Below, piece after piece: positions 53,802-62,168 of a stretch of 64,000 nt of DNA (positions are counted from its first letter, which is position 1; each line of letters opens with the position of its first letter). Source of the DNA: JACIYW01 sp014359745 (GTDB lineage Bacteria; Pseudomonadota; Alphaproteobacteria; Rhodobacterales; Rhodobacteraceae); assembly GCA_050433985.1 (NCBI GenBank), contig JBNPWE010000012.1:1-64000 (forward strand). The letters are read 5' to 3'. The notes under the pieces were generated by a model. That model saw only the letters and a list, made by a program, of their open reading frames with translations, was not told the origin of the DNA and did no database searches. The position numbers and the translations under genes are program-made.

Positions 53802-55061
53802 ATGGACCTGGTGTTTGCGCCGAGCCAGATCGAGACGTGGCCTCTCGACCGGCTGCGCCCCTATGCGCGCAATGCCAAAATCCACGGCACGGACCAGGTC
53901 GCGAAGATCGCCGCCAGCATGGCGAAGTTCGGCTGGACCGTGCCCTGCATGGTGGCCGACGATGGCGAGCTGATCGCGGGCCATGGCCGGGTGCTGGCGG
54001 CCGCCATGCTGGGGCTGAAGGACGTGCCGGTGATCCGGCTCAGCCACCTCGACGAAGCGGAACGCCGGGCCTATCGCATCGCCGACAACAAACTGACCGA
54101 GTTGGGCGAATGGGACGAGGCGATGCTGCGCGACGAGATCGCGGGGCTGCTGGCCGAGGATTTCGACCTGTCGCTGCTGGGGATCACCGACGAGGATCTG
54201 GACGCCCTTCTGCGCGATTCGGATCAGCCCGAGGGCGGCGCGGTCGAGGGTGAGGACGAAATCCCCGAACCGCCGGTCACGCCGGTTTCGGTGCAGGGCG
54301 ACCTCTGGCAGATGGGCGCGCACCGGCTGATCTGCGGCGACAGCACCTCCGCCGAAGTGGTCGGACGGCTGCTGGGCGATGTGCGCCCGCTCCTGATGGT
54401 GACCGACCCGCCCTACGGCGTGGAATACGACCCATCCTGGCGCAACCAGGCGGGTGCGGCCAAGACCAAACGCACTGGCAAGGTTCTGAACGACGACCGC
54501 GCCGACTGGCGTGAGGCGTGGGCGCTGTTCCCCGGCGATGTCGCCTATGTCTGGCATGGTGCGCTGCATGCTGCGACCGTGGCCGAGAGTCTGTTGACCG
54601 CGGGCTTTGCCATCCGGTCGCAAATCATCTGGGCGAAGGACCGGCTGGTCCTCAGCCGTGGCGACTATCACTGGCAGCACGAACCCTGCTGGTATGCGGT
54701 GCGCACCAAGGGCAAGGGGCACTGGGCGGGCGACCGCAAGCAGACCACGTTGTGGCAGATCGCCAACCGCGATCAAGATGCCGACACAGTGCACGGCACG
54801 CAGAAGCCTGTCGAATGCATGCGCCGCCCGATCCTGAACAATTCCAGCCCCGGTCAGCCGGTATTTGAACCCTTCATGGGATCCGGCACCACGCTGATCG
54901 CAGCCGAGACCACAGGACGCGTTTGCTTAGGCGTGGAATTGAACTCGGCCTATGTCGACGTGGCCGTGGAACGCTGGCAGTCATTTGCCGGCCAGGATGC
55001 CGTGCTGGTGGAAACCGGTGAGAGCTTCGCCGCCCTGAAAGCCAAGCGGCTGGCGGCATGA
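53802..55061 (+). CDS. ParB domain-DNA methyltransferase fusion (DPPY type)
   Basis: A 419-residue protein. Residues 10-125 are a ParB/sulfiredoxin-like domain (LRPYARNAKIHGTDQVAKIAASM, AGHGRVLAAAMLG, RAYRIADNKLTELG). Residues 165-410 are a beta-class amino methyltransferase with TDPPYGVEY (catalytic DPPY) and FEPFMGSGTT (SAM binding). It probably makes N6-methyladenine in phage DNA. The ATG at 53802 is used because it begins shortly before the conserved LRPYARNAK; the frame is open further up, through the terminator. It is coupled to the next gene by ATGA. Confidence 0.88.
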   Translation: MDLVFAPSQIETWPLDRLRPYARNAKIHGTDQVAKIAASMAKFGWTVPCMVADDGELIAGHGRVLAAAMLGLKDVPVIRLSHLDEAERRAYRIADNKLTELGEWDEAMLRDEIAGLLAEDFDLSLLGITDEDLDALLRDSDQPEGGAVEGEDEIPEPPVTPVSVQGDLWQMGAHRLICGDSTSAEVVGRLLGDVRPLLMVTDPPYGVEYDPSWRNQAGAAKTKRTGKVLNDDRADWREAWALFPGDVAYVWHGALHAATVAESLLTAGFAIRSQIIWAKDRLVLSRGDYHWQHEPCWYAVRTKGKGHWAGDRKQTTLWQIANRDQDADTVHGTQKPVECMRRPILNNSSPGQPVFEPFMGSGTTLIAAETTGRVCLGVELNSAYVDVAVERWQSFAGQDAVLVETGESFAALKAKRLAA

Positions 55062-56425
55062 ATGCGCGCCTGCTGCCGGGCCGGATTGAACATTGGCACC
55101 TCGCCCGGCTGAAACCTTACGCCCGCAACGCCAAGACCCACGACGCCGATCAGGTCGCCAAGATCGCCGCCAGCATGGCCGAGTTCGGTTGGACGGTGCC
55201 GGTACTGGTGGCGGCTGACGGTGAGTTGATCGCAGGCCATGGCCGCGTCCTGGCCGCCGCGCACCTCGGCCTGTCCGAGGCCCCGGTGATCGTGCTGGGG
55301 CACCTGACCGAGGCGCAGCGCCGGGCCTATCGCATCGCCGACAATAAGTTGACCGAGCTGGGCGGCTGGGACGAGGCCCTGCTGCTGCAGGAACTGCAGG
55401 CACTGCTGGCCGAGGATTTCGACCTCGGGCTGATCGGGATCCCCGAGGATGAACTCGACGCCCTGCTGCACGCGGGCGACGACGACAAGACGGTGATCGA
55501 CGATGATGAAGCCGATGCGATCCCGGCCCCGCCCGCTGATCCGATCACCAAGCCGGGCGACATCTGGGCGCTCGGCAAGCACCGGCTATGCTGCGGCGAC
55601 GCCACCGATCCCGCCGCTGTCGCCAGGCTGATGCTGGGCGAACAGGCCACGCTGATGTTTACCTCGCCGCCTTATGCGCAGCAGCGCGACTACGGTGCCG
55701 CCAAGGAAAAACTCGGCGATTGGGATGCCCTGATGCAGGGCGTGTTCACCGCAGCGCCGGTCACGACCGACGCACAGATGCTGGTCAACCTCGGCCTCGT
55801 GCATCGCGACAGCGAATGGCAACCCTATTGGGAGGGATGGGTGGAATGGATGCGCAAATCTGGCTGGCGGCGGTTTGGGTGGTATGTGTGGGATCAGGGG
55901 CCAGGATTACCGGGCGACTGGAACGGCCGCCTGGCACCCTCGCACGAGTTCATTTTCCACTTCAACCGCGCGCCCCGCAAACCGCACAAGACCATCCCGT
56001 CCAAGCACGCGGGCGAGGTCCTCGGCGGCGGTGGGCTGCGCGGGGCCGACGGCACCGTCCACGCCAAGACCGGAACCGGCAACGCGATCCAGAGCCATCG
56101 CATCCCGGACAGCGTTTTCCGCATCATGCGGCACAAGGGCGGTCTGGGCGCGGCGGGATCACATCCGGCTGTATTCCCGGTGACGCTGGTCGAGGCCGTG
56201 CTGACCGCATTCTCAGATCCCGGCGACCTGATCTACGAACCGTTCTGCGGCTCCGGCACCCAGATCGTCGCAGCCGATCGCGCCGGGCGGCGGTGCTTCG
56301 CAATGGAACTGGACCCGGTCTATTGCGACGTCGCCATGCGGCGGTGGGAACTGGCGACGGGGCGAAAGGCGCAGTTGGAAAATCACAACAAGACCACCAT
56401 TGGCAAGGAGACAAAACAGCAATGA
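55058..56425 (+). CDS. ParB domain-DNA methyltransferase fusion (SPPY type)
   Basis: A 455-residue paralogue of the upstream gene with the same ParB-like domain (LKPYARNAKTHDADQVAKIAASM). Its methyltransferase has TSPPYAQQRDYG (SPPY) and YEPFCGSGTQIVA. SPPY is usual for N4-cytosine but also some N6-adenine enzymes, so it may modify a different base or site than its neighbour. Two tandem fusions would give the phage broad protection from restriction. It overlaps both neighbours by 4 bases. Confidence 0.88.
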   Translation: MNARLLPGRIEHWHLARLKPYARNAKTHDADQVAKIAASMAEFGWTVPVLVAADGELIAGHGRVLAAAHLGLSEAPVIVLGHLTEAQRRAYRIADNKLTELGGWDEALLLQELQALLAEDFDLGLIGIPEDELDALLHAGDDDKTVIDDDEADAIPAPPADPITKPGDIWALGKHRLCCGDATDPAAVARLMLGEQATLMFTSPPYAQQRDYGAAKEKLGDWDALMQGVFTAAPVTTDAQMLVNLGLVHRDSEWQPYWEGWVEWMRKSGWRRFGWYVWDQGPGLPGDWNGRLAPSHEFIFHFNRAPRKPHKTIPSKHAGEVLGGGGLRGADGTVHAKTGTGNAIQSHRIPDSVFRIMRHKGGLGAAGSHPAVFPVTLVEAVLTAFSDPGDLIYEPFCGSGTQIVAADRAGRRCFAMELDPVYCDVAMRRWELATGRKAQLENHNKTTIGKETKQQ

Positions 56426-56931
56426 TCATCAACACCCCAATCTGGCGAAACGCTGACCTCATTCGGATCATCCCGATCACACGCGCGGACCTGAACCAGG
56501 CCATATCCCGCAACGACTTTCAGCCTGAAAACACTCCCAAGCCCGGAAAGGCGCGCTGGTACGGCTGGAGAGACGTGGTGTCGGTTGCTGCCGCACAGGA
56601 CTTGCGCAAACTTGGCTTTGGTCCGTCCATCGCATTTAGGCTGGTGCAAAACCACCTGTCACCGTTTCTGCGGGGTAGCATAGACGCCCCGGACGATTGC
56701 GCAGGAGTGCTTTGGCTTATCCGTCCGGGTGACGACCATCTCAACATTGAGACCCCGTGTGAGTTCCTGCGCCACACCGAATACGAGGAACTCCTTGTCA
56801 CGCCAGACGAGAGCGCCTGCATCATCGTGAATATCGGTCGCATTGCAGCACGCGTTCGCGATGACCTGCAGGCGACCGAGACTGCCAAGGTCATCCGTAA
56901 GGAATTTCAGATCACAGGACCGGTGATGTGA
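56422..56931 (+). CDS. Phage protein, possible helix-turn-helix
   Basis: A 169-residue protein starting MIINTPIWRNADLIRIIPIT. The stretch ITRADLNQAISRNDFQPE ... RWYGWRDVVSVAAAQDLRKLGF has the shape of a MerR-like winged helix (helix, turn, W-region, RKLGF). The ATG overlaps the previous stop. No family name known to me. GC is lower than in the flanking methyltransferases. Confidence 0.6.
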   Translation: MIINTPIWRNADLIRIIPITRADLNQAISRNDFQPENTPKPGKARWYGWRDVVSVAAAQDLRKLGFGPSIAFRLVQNHLSPFLRGSIDAPDDCAGVLWLIRPGDDHLNIETPCEFLRHTEYEELLVTPDESACIIVNIGRIAARVRDDLQATETAKVIRKEFQITGPVM

Positions 56932-57143
56932 CCCAATCGCGCGGCATGTCGCTGATCGAAGCCGTCACCAATGTGGCGGTGGGCTATGTGCTCGCTGTCG
57001 CGACGCAGATCGTCGTGTTTCCATGGTTCGGGCTGCACCCCAGCATTGGCGAGAGCTTGGCGCTGGGCGGGGTCTTTGTCGGCATATCGCTCCTGCGCAG
57101 CTACGCGCTGCGCAGGCTGTTCGAGCGCTGGCGCCGGGTATGA
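56928..57143 (+). CDS. DUF7220-like small membrane protein
   Basis: A 71-residue protein with two predicted membrane helices (TNVAVGYVLAVATQIVVF and LALGGVFVGISLLRSYA) and a basic end RRLFERWRR. It resembles a common small phage membrane protein (DUF7220). The start is GTG at 56928 (MTQSRG), overlapping the upstream stop; an ATG at codon 7 is the alternative. Function unknown. Confidence 0.7.
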   Translation: MTQSRGMSLIEAVTNVAVGYVLAVATQIVVFPWFGLHPSIGESLALGGVFVGISLLRSYALRRLFERWRRV

Positions 57144-57385
57144 AAGGATCACTGGCGCGTCGGGCCAGCGACTTGTACTCTCTGTGCATGTCCGAAGGCT
57201 GGAAACATATCGAAATCAACGATCATGGGACCATCGTCGTCCTGCGTCCGATTTCGGACGAGGGGCGGGAATGGTTCGCGGAGAATGTTGGCGAGCCTGA
57301 AGCGGGCGGGATTTACACCTGCGAACCTCGTATGGCGCAGGACATTCTGCAGGCTGCGGCGCGCGATCTTCTGTCTTGGCAATGA
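57140..57385 (+). CDS. Small phage protein of unknown function
   Basis: An 81-residue protein, MKGSLARRASDLYSLCMSEG, with an ATG at 57140 overlapping the previous stop. It has WKHIEINDHGTIVVLRPISDEG and a C-terminal helix. It is the last gene of the rightward operon and converges on DUF3489. No family recognised. Confidence 0.6.
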   Translation: MKGSLARRASDLYSLCMSEGWKHIEINDHGTIVVLRPISDEGREWFAENVGEPEAGGIYTCEPRMAQDILQAAARDLLSWQ

Positions 57386-57386
57386 A

Positions 57387-57418
57387 CGACCGCCGCGCGG
57401 TCGGCGCGGCGGCGGTCA
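57387..57418. terminator. Possible bidirectional terminator
   Basis: ACCGCCGCGC and GCGCGGCGGCGGT flank a short loop between the convergent gene ends at 57,385 and 57,434. The stem is very GC-rich, but there is no long T tract, so its strength is uncertain. Confidence 0.35.
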
Positions 57419-57433
57419 GCAGTCCATAATCGA

Positions 57434-57991
57434 TCAGGCGGGCAGCTTGTAGATCGTCCCTCTGCCCTCAACTTTATCGGAAGTTACGGGCAAGCCCAGT
57501 TTCTTCTTGAGTCCGCCCGAGATCAGGCCACGCACGCTGTGAGCCAACCAATCCGTCGCCTCGGTGATCTCTGCGATGGACGCACCCTCGGGTCGCTGAA
57601 GGAGCGCAATGATCTGGGCCTGCTTCGTGCCCGTGCGGATGGCCACAGGCTTGGGGGCCTCGGTCACGGCGGGTTCCGCATCTGGTTGCAGCGTCACCCT
57701 CCGCGACGCGCTGGTCGCCTTGGCGACGACCGGTTCGATCCCGATGGCCTCGAGCCCGGCCTCGGTGGCGGTCAGCGTGGTGCCATGGCCATCGCCGGTC
57801 TCGCGCCAGAGCGGTTCGCCCTTGCGGCTGTCGGCATCGACCTCCTCGATCCAGCCATTGGTGATCATGCGGGTGACGGCCATCTTGGCGGCCGCGCCAT
57901 GCAGCCCCACGGGCAGCGGCATGGCCAGATTGCCGGGGCGGGTCGCCGCGCGGCTGAGGATGATGGTCTGCGTGTCGGTGAGTTTTGGCAT
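57434..57991 (-). CDS. DUF3489 domain protein (copy 2)
   Basis: A 185-residue homologue of 16,750-17,313. N-terminal LTDTQTIILSRAATRPGNL and MAVTRMITNGWIEEVDADSRKGEPLW, C-terminal GTKQAQIIALLQRPEGASIAEITEATDWLAHSVRG. The middle (about 95-120, SRRVTLQPDAEPAVTEAP) is longer and less conserved. The start ATG at 57991 follows GGAGACATCCC. Likely a double winged-helix DNA-binding protein, role unknown. Confidence 0.82.
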   Translation of the reverse strand: MPKLTDTQTIILSRAATRPGNLAMPLPVGLHGAAAKMAVTRMITNGWIEEVDADSRKGEPLWRETGDGHGTTLTATEAGLEAIGIEPVVAKATSASRRVTLQPDAEPAVTEAPKPVAIRTGTKQAQIIALLQRPEGASIAEITEATDWLAHSVRGLISGGLKKKLGLPVTSDKVEGRGTIYKLPA

Positions 57992-58089
57992 GGGATGTCT
58001 CCGGTTTGGTCGAGCAGCGCGGAATGCGCATTCTCCTACCGGGTGTAGCCCGCCATGGTGGCGGGCCGGGCGAGGCACAAAGCCGGGGA

Positions 58090-58359
58090 TCACTCGGCGA
58101 ACTCACCTTCGCCGAAGGCGCTGTCGGTGATGCGCTTCAGGAGACTGGCGTAATGCTCGAGGGTGCCGACATGCCCCCAGCTGATCTCGTCGGGTTGGGT
58201 CTCGAAATGATCATCGCTGAGGGCCTGCAGGCGGCCGAGCATGGTGTCGATTTCTGCTTTCTTGCCAATGAAGGCGTTCAGCGCGGCTTCCTTGTTCCGG
58301 CGGGCTTTCTCGGCGCGCAGCTGGTGGCGGGGTGTGGTGATCGGGTTGAGGCGCGTCAT
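58090..58359 (-). CDS. Small conserved phage protein (copy 2)
   Basis: An 89-residue homologue of 17,537-17,764, with the shared core LSDDHFETQPDEISWGHVGTLEHYASLLKRITDSAF and a longer basic N-terminus (MTRLNPITTPRHQLRAEKARRNKE). The ATG at 58359 follows GGAACC; an ATG nine codons upstream is open. The basic N-terminus suggests nucleic acid binding, but this is inference. Confidence 0.7.
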   Translation of the reverse strand: MTRLNPITTPRHQLRAEKARRNKEAALNAFIGKKAEIDTMLGRLQALSDDHFETQPDEISWGHVGTLEHYASLLKRITDSAFGEGEFAE

Positions 58360-58461
58360 GGCGTGGTTCCTTTGGCTGAGTTGCATCGTTTTGGTACAAT
58401 CACCATCGCTCTGCTGCGCCGATTATCGTAGGCAATTCCGAGCAATTTCAGTGTTTTCTGA

Positions 58462-58824
58462 TCATTCGATCCAATGGTGATCGGTGAGCGTCGCCTGTTG
58501 GGCCTCATGTCTCTGGGCGGCATCGGGCGAGTCGCGCCGCGCATTGACAATGGCGACAAACAGCGCGCGGGTGATGGTGGCGACCTCGTCGGCCCCGGCG
58601 CTGGTCAGGTCGGCGTCATGGATCGCGATGGCCTCGCCCAGATCGGTGATGGCGTAAACGCTCGCGAACTCGGCCTCGGTCGGGTCGCAGGTCTCGGTGT
58701 CGCGGTCGTGCTCTGACACGGCCACGCTGCGGCAGAACCGCAGGTCGAACCCGATGGCACATTCGCGGCGGGCAAGATCGGCGAGGGTCTCGCCCTCGGG
58801 CAGGCAGTTGAAGGACGGGGGCAT
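58462..58824 (-). CDS. Unknown phage protein
   Basis: A 120-residue acidic protein, MPPSFNCLPEGETLADLARR, with RRECAIGFDLRFCRSVAVSEHD and TLTDHHWIE at the end. It has no homologue in prophage 1, where the STRAQI-type pseudogene occupies the slot. It belongs to the leftward small-gene group. Family unknown. Confidence 0.6.
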   Translation of the reverse strand: MPPSFNCLPEGETLADLARRECAIGFDLRFCRSVAVSEHDRDTETCDPTEAEFASVYAITDLGEAIAIHDADLTSAGADEVATITRALFVAIVNARRDSPDAAQRHEAQQATLTDHHWIE

Positions 58825-58836
58825 CGTCGTGCCCCC

Positions 58837-59061
58837 TCAGATCAGCTGAAGGCTCGCCAGCAGGACGCTGGCGGCGGCAAGCTGGGTGGTGGGCAGCTCG
58901 ATCTTCAGATGCGAGATCACATCCGAGGCCTCGGCCTTGATGCCCTCGTCGCGCAGCGCGGCCTCAATCATCCGGGCGGCAGCGTCAGGTCCCTTGAGGT
59001 TCAGCGGATCCGGCAGGGCGGCATGGTCAATGCGGATCGTGGTCGTGGCAGTCATGGTCAT
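58837..59061 (-). CDS. Small conserved phage protein, TTTIRID family (copy 2)
   Basis: A 74-residue homologue of 18,173-18,394, MTMTATTTIRIDHAALPDPL to LPTTQLAAASVLLASLQLI. The end QLAAAS.LL..LQLI is conserved and looks like an amphipathic helix. Twelve bases separate it from the downstream gene 58,462, and six from the upstream gene 59,068, which marks an operon. Confidence 0.75.
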   Translation of the reverse strand: MTMTATTTIRIDHAALPDPLNLKGPDAAARMIEAALRDEGIKAEASDVISHLKIELPTTQLAAASVLLASLQLI

Positions 59062-59067
59062 GTCCTT

Positions 59068-59286
59068 TCAGGATTGGCTTGTCGATGTGGTGGCTTCACC
59101 CGTGCGGCGTCCGGCCTCGAATGCCTCTTCCAGCGCGGCGCGGATCGCCCAGACCGCGACATCGTGGAAGTCCAGCCGGTCGCTGTTCCGGGTCTCCAGC
59201 GTCTCGATGCTGTGGAAATGCTTCGTCGCGATCTCCAGCAGCAGGGCGTCGCTGGGGGCTTTGGCGGGCGCGGTCTTGGTGGTCAT
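59068..59286 (-). CDS. Small conserved phage protein, HFHSIETLETxNSDRLDFHDV family (copy 2)
   Basis: A 72-residue homologue of 18,408-18,611. The first 59 or so residues are nearly identical (one to three changes) and the C-terminus differs (RRTGEATTSTSQS). Such sharp conservation of the N-terminal part suggests it contacts a conserved partner, but function is unknown. Confidence 0.75.
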   Translation of the reverse strand: MTTKTAPAKAPSDALLLEIATKHFHSIETLETRNSDRLDFHDVAVWAIRAALEEAFEAGRRTGEATTSTSQS

Positions 59287-59415
59287 GGCGTCGTCTCCAG
59301 GGCTGAGTTGCATCGTTTACCTTGGACCCAGACTCGCTCTAGCGGTAAGTGTAATCAACTGAATAATACGATTCTTTCCTTTTAATTCCAATATCTTGAG
59401 GCTCCGTCAATCGCC
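59287..59415. promoter_or_regulatory. Conserved divergent control region before the terminase genes (copy 2)
   Basis: Counterpart of 18,612-18,740, sharing CATCGTTTACCTTGGACCCA, GTAATCAACTGAATAAT and CTTGAGGCTCCGTCA. The kept blocks are spaced the same in both copies while the DNA between varies, which is the pattern of a promoter with operators. Confidence 0.5.
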
Positions 59416-59952
59416 ATGGAAGGTATGTCCGAGCGCGAGTATTCCGCCCATTCCGGCCTGTCGCGCGGGGCGATCCAGAAAGCGCGCAAGGCCGGGCGGC
59501 TGGTGGTTTACAGCGACGGCTCGATCAACGCCGCCGCGTCCGATGTGCGCCGGGCAGAGATGACCGATCCGGACCAGCAGCGGCGGTCGGTCGGCGGCGA
59601 TGCTGGGTTTTCCGGGCCAGCGGACAGCTCGTCCTATCTGAAGGCCCGTACCGCGCTGACCGTCTACCAGGCACAGGAACGTCAGCTGGCAATCCAGAAG
59701 CGCAAGGGCACGCTGGTCGACCGGGCGCGGGCGGAAACGCTGGTGTTTCGTCTCGCCCGCCAGGAACGCGATGTCTGGGTGACCTGGCCCAGCAGGGTGG
59801 CGGCGCTGATGGCGGCCGAAGTGGCAGCGGAGGTGGAGAAGCAATCCGGCACGCCGGTGATGATCGAGGCCGCGATCCTGCAGAGGGTGCTGGAAACCCA
59901 TGTCAGAGCGCAACTCGACGCCCTCGCCGACCTCCGAGTATCCCTCGGATAG
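59416..59952 (+). CDS. Terminase small subunit
   Basis: A 178-residue DNA-packaging protein of the lambda Nu1 type. The N-terminal HTH is SEREYSAHSGLSRGAIQKARKAGRL, with RLVVYSDGSI after it; the middle SSSYLKARTALTVYQAQERQLAIQKRKGTLVDR is a coiled helix for oligomerisation, and the end (RVLETHVRAQLDALADLRV) should bind the large subunit. It overlaps the terminase large gene by 53 bases. An in-frame ATG at 59425 is possible. Confidence 0.85.
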   Translation: MEGMSEREYSAHSGLSRGAIQKARKAGRLVVYSDGSINAAASDVRRAEMTDPDQQRRSVGGDAGFSGPADSSSYLKARTALTVYQAQERQLAIQKRKGTLVDRARAETLVFRLARQERDVWVTWPSRVAALMAAEVAAEVEKQSGTPVMIEAAILQRVLETHVRAQLDALADLRVSLG

Positions 59953-61951
59953 CGAAGACCTGACCGCCGATCTCGACCTCGGGTTTGACGGGGCCGAGGA
60001 CATCCTGCGCAGCTGGCGCAACGGCATCCGCCCCGATCCGGACCTGACGGTGTCGGAATGGGCGGATGCGCATCGCTGGCTGTCGTCGCGCGCCGCGGCT
60101 GAACCGGGGCGGTATCGCACCGCGCGTGCGCCCTACCTGCGCGAGATCATGGATGCGCTGTCGCCCCGCCACCCGGCGCAGCGCGTCTCGTTCATGAAAG
60201 CCGCGCAGGTTGGCGCGACCGAGGCGGGCAACAACTGGATCGGCTTTGTCATCCATCACGCGCCGGGGCCGATGCTGGCGGTGCTGCCGACGGTGGAGAT
60301 GGCAAAGCGCACGTCGCGTGGACGGATTGATCCGCTGATTGCGGAAAGCCCGACGCTGCGCGAACGGGTCAACCCGGCCCGGTCGCGCGATGCGGGCAAT
60401 TCGATGCTGTCCAAGGAATTCCCCGGCGGCATCGTGGTGCTGACGGGTGCCAACTCGGCGACCGGCCTGCGCTCGATGCCTGCCCGCTATATCTTCCTCG
60501 ACGAGGTCGACGCCTATCCGGCCTCGGCTGACGAGGAAGGCGATCCGGTCACGCTGGCAGAGGCGCGCACCACCACCTTCTCGCACCGGCGCAAGGTATT
60601 CATGGTCTCGACCCCGACGATCCGGGGATTGTCACGCATTGAACGGGAGTTTGAAGCCAGCGACCAGCGCCGGTACTTCGTGCCCTGCCCGCATTGCGGG
60701 GCAATGCAATGGCTGCAGTTTGACCGCCTGCGCTGGGACAAAGGCCGCCCCGACACGGCCGCCTATCATTGCGAAGGGTGCGAAAAACCCATCGCCGAGC
60801 ATCACAAGACACAGATGCTGGAGCGGGGCGAGTGGCGGGCGACGGCAGTGTCGACGGATCCGCAGTCGATCGGCTTCCACATCTCCGCGCTCTATTCGCC
60901 CTTGGGCTGGAAAAGCTGGGCGCAGATCGCGCGTGAGTGGCTGGCGGCCCAAGGCTCGGAGGAAATGCTGCGCGCGGCGCGCAACACGCTTCTGGGCGAG
61001 ACTTGGGTCGAGTCGGGCGATGCGCCGGAATGGCAACGGCTGGCGGAACGGCGCGAAAGCTACGCGGGCGTGCAGATCCCAGCAGGCGGGCTGTTCCTGA
61101 CCGCTGGCGTCGATGTGCAGAAAGACCGGATCGAGGTCGATGTCTGGGCCTGGGGTCGGGGCCTGGAGTCCTGGCTGGTCGATCACATCGTCATTGCCGG
61201 TGGTCCGGATGATCCGACGTGCTGGGACAAGCTGACCGCCCTCTTGGGCCGCACATGGGCCTGCGCCAATGGCGCGGTGATGCTGATCGGCAAGCTCGCC
61301 ATCGACACTGGTTATGAGGCGCCAGCGGTTTACGCTTGGGCGCGCAAGCAGGGTTTTGACCAGGTGGCCCCGATCAAGGGCCTCGAGGGCTTCAACCGCG
61401 CCACGCCGGTGTCGGGGCCGACCTTTGTCGATGCGACCATCGGCGGCAAACGTCTGCGCCGGGGCGCAAGGCTCTGGTCGGTGGCCACGGCCACATTCAA
61501 GACCGAAACCTACCGTTTTCTGCGGCTGGAGCGGCCCTCGGATGAAGACCGGGCGCTGGGCGTGCTCGATGCCCCCGGCACGGTGCACCTGCCCGACTGG
61601 ATCGACACGGAATGGCTGAAGCAGCTGGTGGCCGAACAGCTGGTCACCGTGCGCAACAAGCGCGGCTATGCCCACCCCGAATGGCAGAAGATGCGCGAGC
61701 GCAACGAAGCGCTCGACACCCGCGTCTATGCGCGGGCTGCGGCCTGGATCATGGGCGCGGATCGCTGGGACGAGGCGACATGGCGACGGCTGGAAGCTCA
61801 GGCCGGGGTGGAAACCCGACCGCCGGTCGCCGTGGTTGCTGTCGAAGGTGGGGCCGCAGAGCCGACCACACCCACCCCGCCCAAGGCGGGAACACCAACG
61901 ACCCCGCGTCGCAAACGCCGGGCTTACACACCCAACTTCATGAGGGACTGA
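59900..61951 (+). CDS. Terminase large subunit, GpA family
   Basis: A 683-residue packaging ATPase-nuclease of the lambda GpA family. The ATPase half has FMKAAQVGATEAGNNW (variant Walker A) and RYIFLDEVDAYP (Walker B); a zinc-like CPHCG ... CEGC pair lies near 255-285; the nuclease half has AGVDVQKDRIEVDVWAWG. The C-terminus (TPTPPKAGTPTTPRRKRR) is basic and probably binds the portal. It cuts concatemers and drives DNA into heads. Confidence 0.92.
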   Translation: MSERNSTPSPTSEYPSDSEDLTADLDLGFDGAEDILRSWRNGIRPDPDLTVSEWADAHRWLSSRAAAEPGRYRTARAPYLREIMDALSPRHPAQRVSFMKAAQVGATEAGNNWIGFVIHHAPGPMLAVLPTVEMAKRTSRGRIDPLIAESPTLRERVNPARSRDAGNSMLSKEFPGGIVVLTGANSATGLRSMPARYIFLDEVDAYPASADEEGDPVTLAEARTTTFSHRRKVFMVSTPTIRGLSRIEREFEASDQRRYFVPCPHCGAMQWLQFDRLRWDKGRPDTAAYHCEGCEKPIAEHHKTQMLERGEWRATAVSTDPQSIGFHISALYSPLGWKSWAQIAREWLAAQGSEEMLRAARNTLLGETWVESGDAPEWQRLAERRESYAGVQIPAGGLFLTAGVDVQKDRIEVDVWAWGRGLESWLVDHIVIAGGPDDPTCWDKLTALLGRTWACANGAVMLIGKLAIDTGYEAPAVYAWARKQGFDQVAPIKGLEGFNRATPVSGPTFVDATIGGKRLRRGARLWSVATATFKTETYRFLRLERPSDEDRALGVLDAPGTVHLPDWIDTEWLKQLVAEQLVTVRNKRGYAHPEWQKMRERNEALDTRVYARAAAWIMGADRWDEATWRRLEAQAGVETRPPVAVVAVEGGAAEPTTPTPPKAGTPTTPRRKRRAYTPNFMRD

Positions 61952-61952
61952 G

Positions 61953-62168
61953 ATGGATCTGGAACGGATGCGCGCGCTTCTGGCCGCCCTGCAGGAGGCG
62001 CGTTACGCGGGCGTCCGCTCGGTCAGTTATGACGGCAAATCGATCAACTATGGGTCGGACGCGGAACTCGCGAATGCCATCAGCGATCTGGAAACCCGGA
62101 TCGCCACCGCCACGACCGGCACCCCGCGGCGTCGGCGCTGGGGCACCGTCGCCACGAAGGGTCTGTGA
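61953..62168 (+). CDS. Head-tail joining protein (gpW family)
   Basis: A 71-residue protein, MDLERMRALLAALQEARYAG ... VSYDGKSINYGSDAELANAIS, which matches the pattern of gpW-like head-tail joining proteins (leading helix, YDGKS turn, second helix, basic end). In lambda it sits between terminase and portal, as here. It starts one base after the terminase stop and overlaps the portal start by one base. Confidence 0.85.
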   Translation: MDLERMRALLAALQEARYAGVRSVSYDGKSINYGSDAELANAISDLETRIATATTGTPRRRRWGTVATKGL

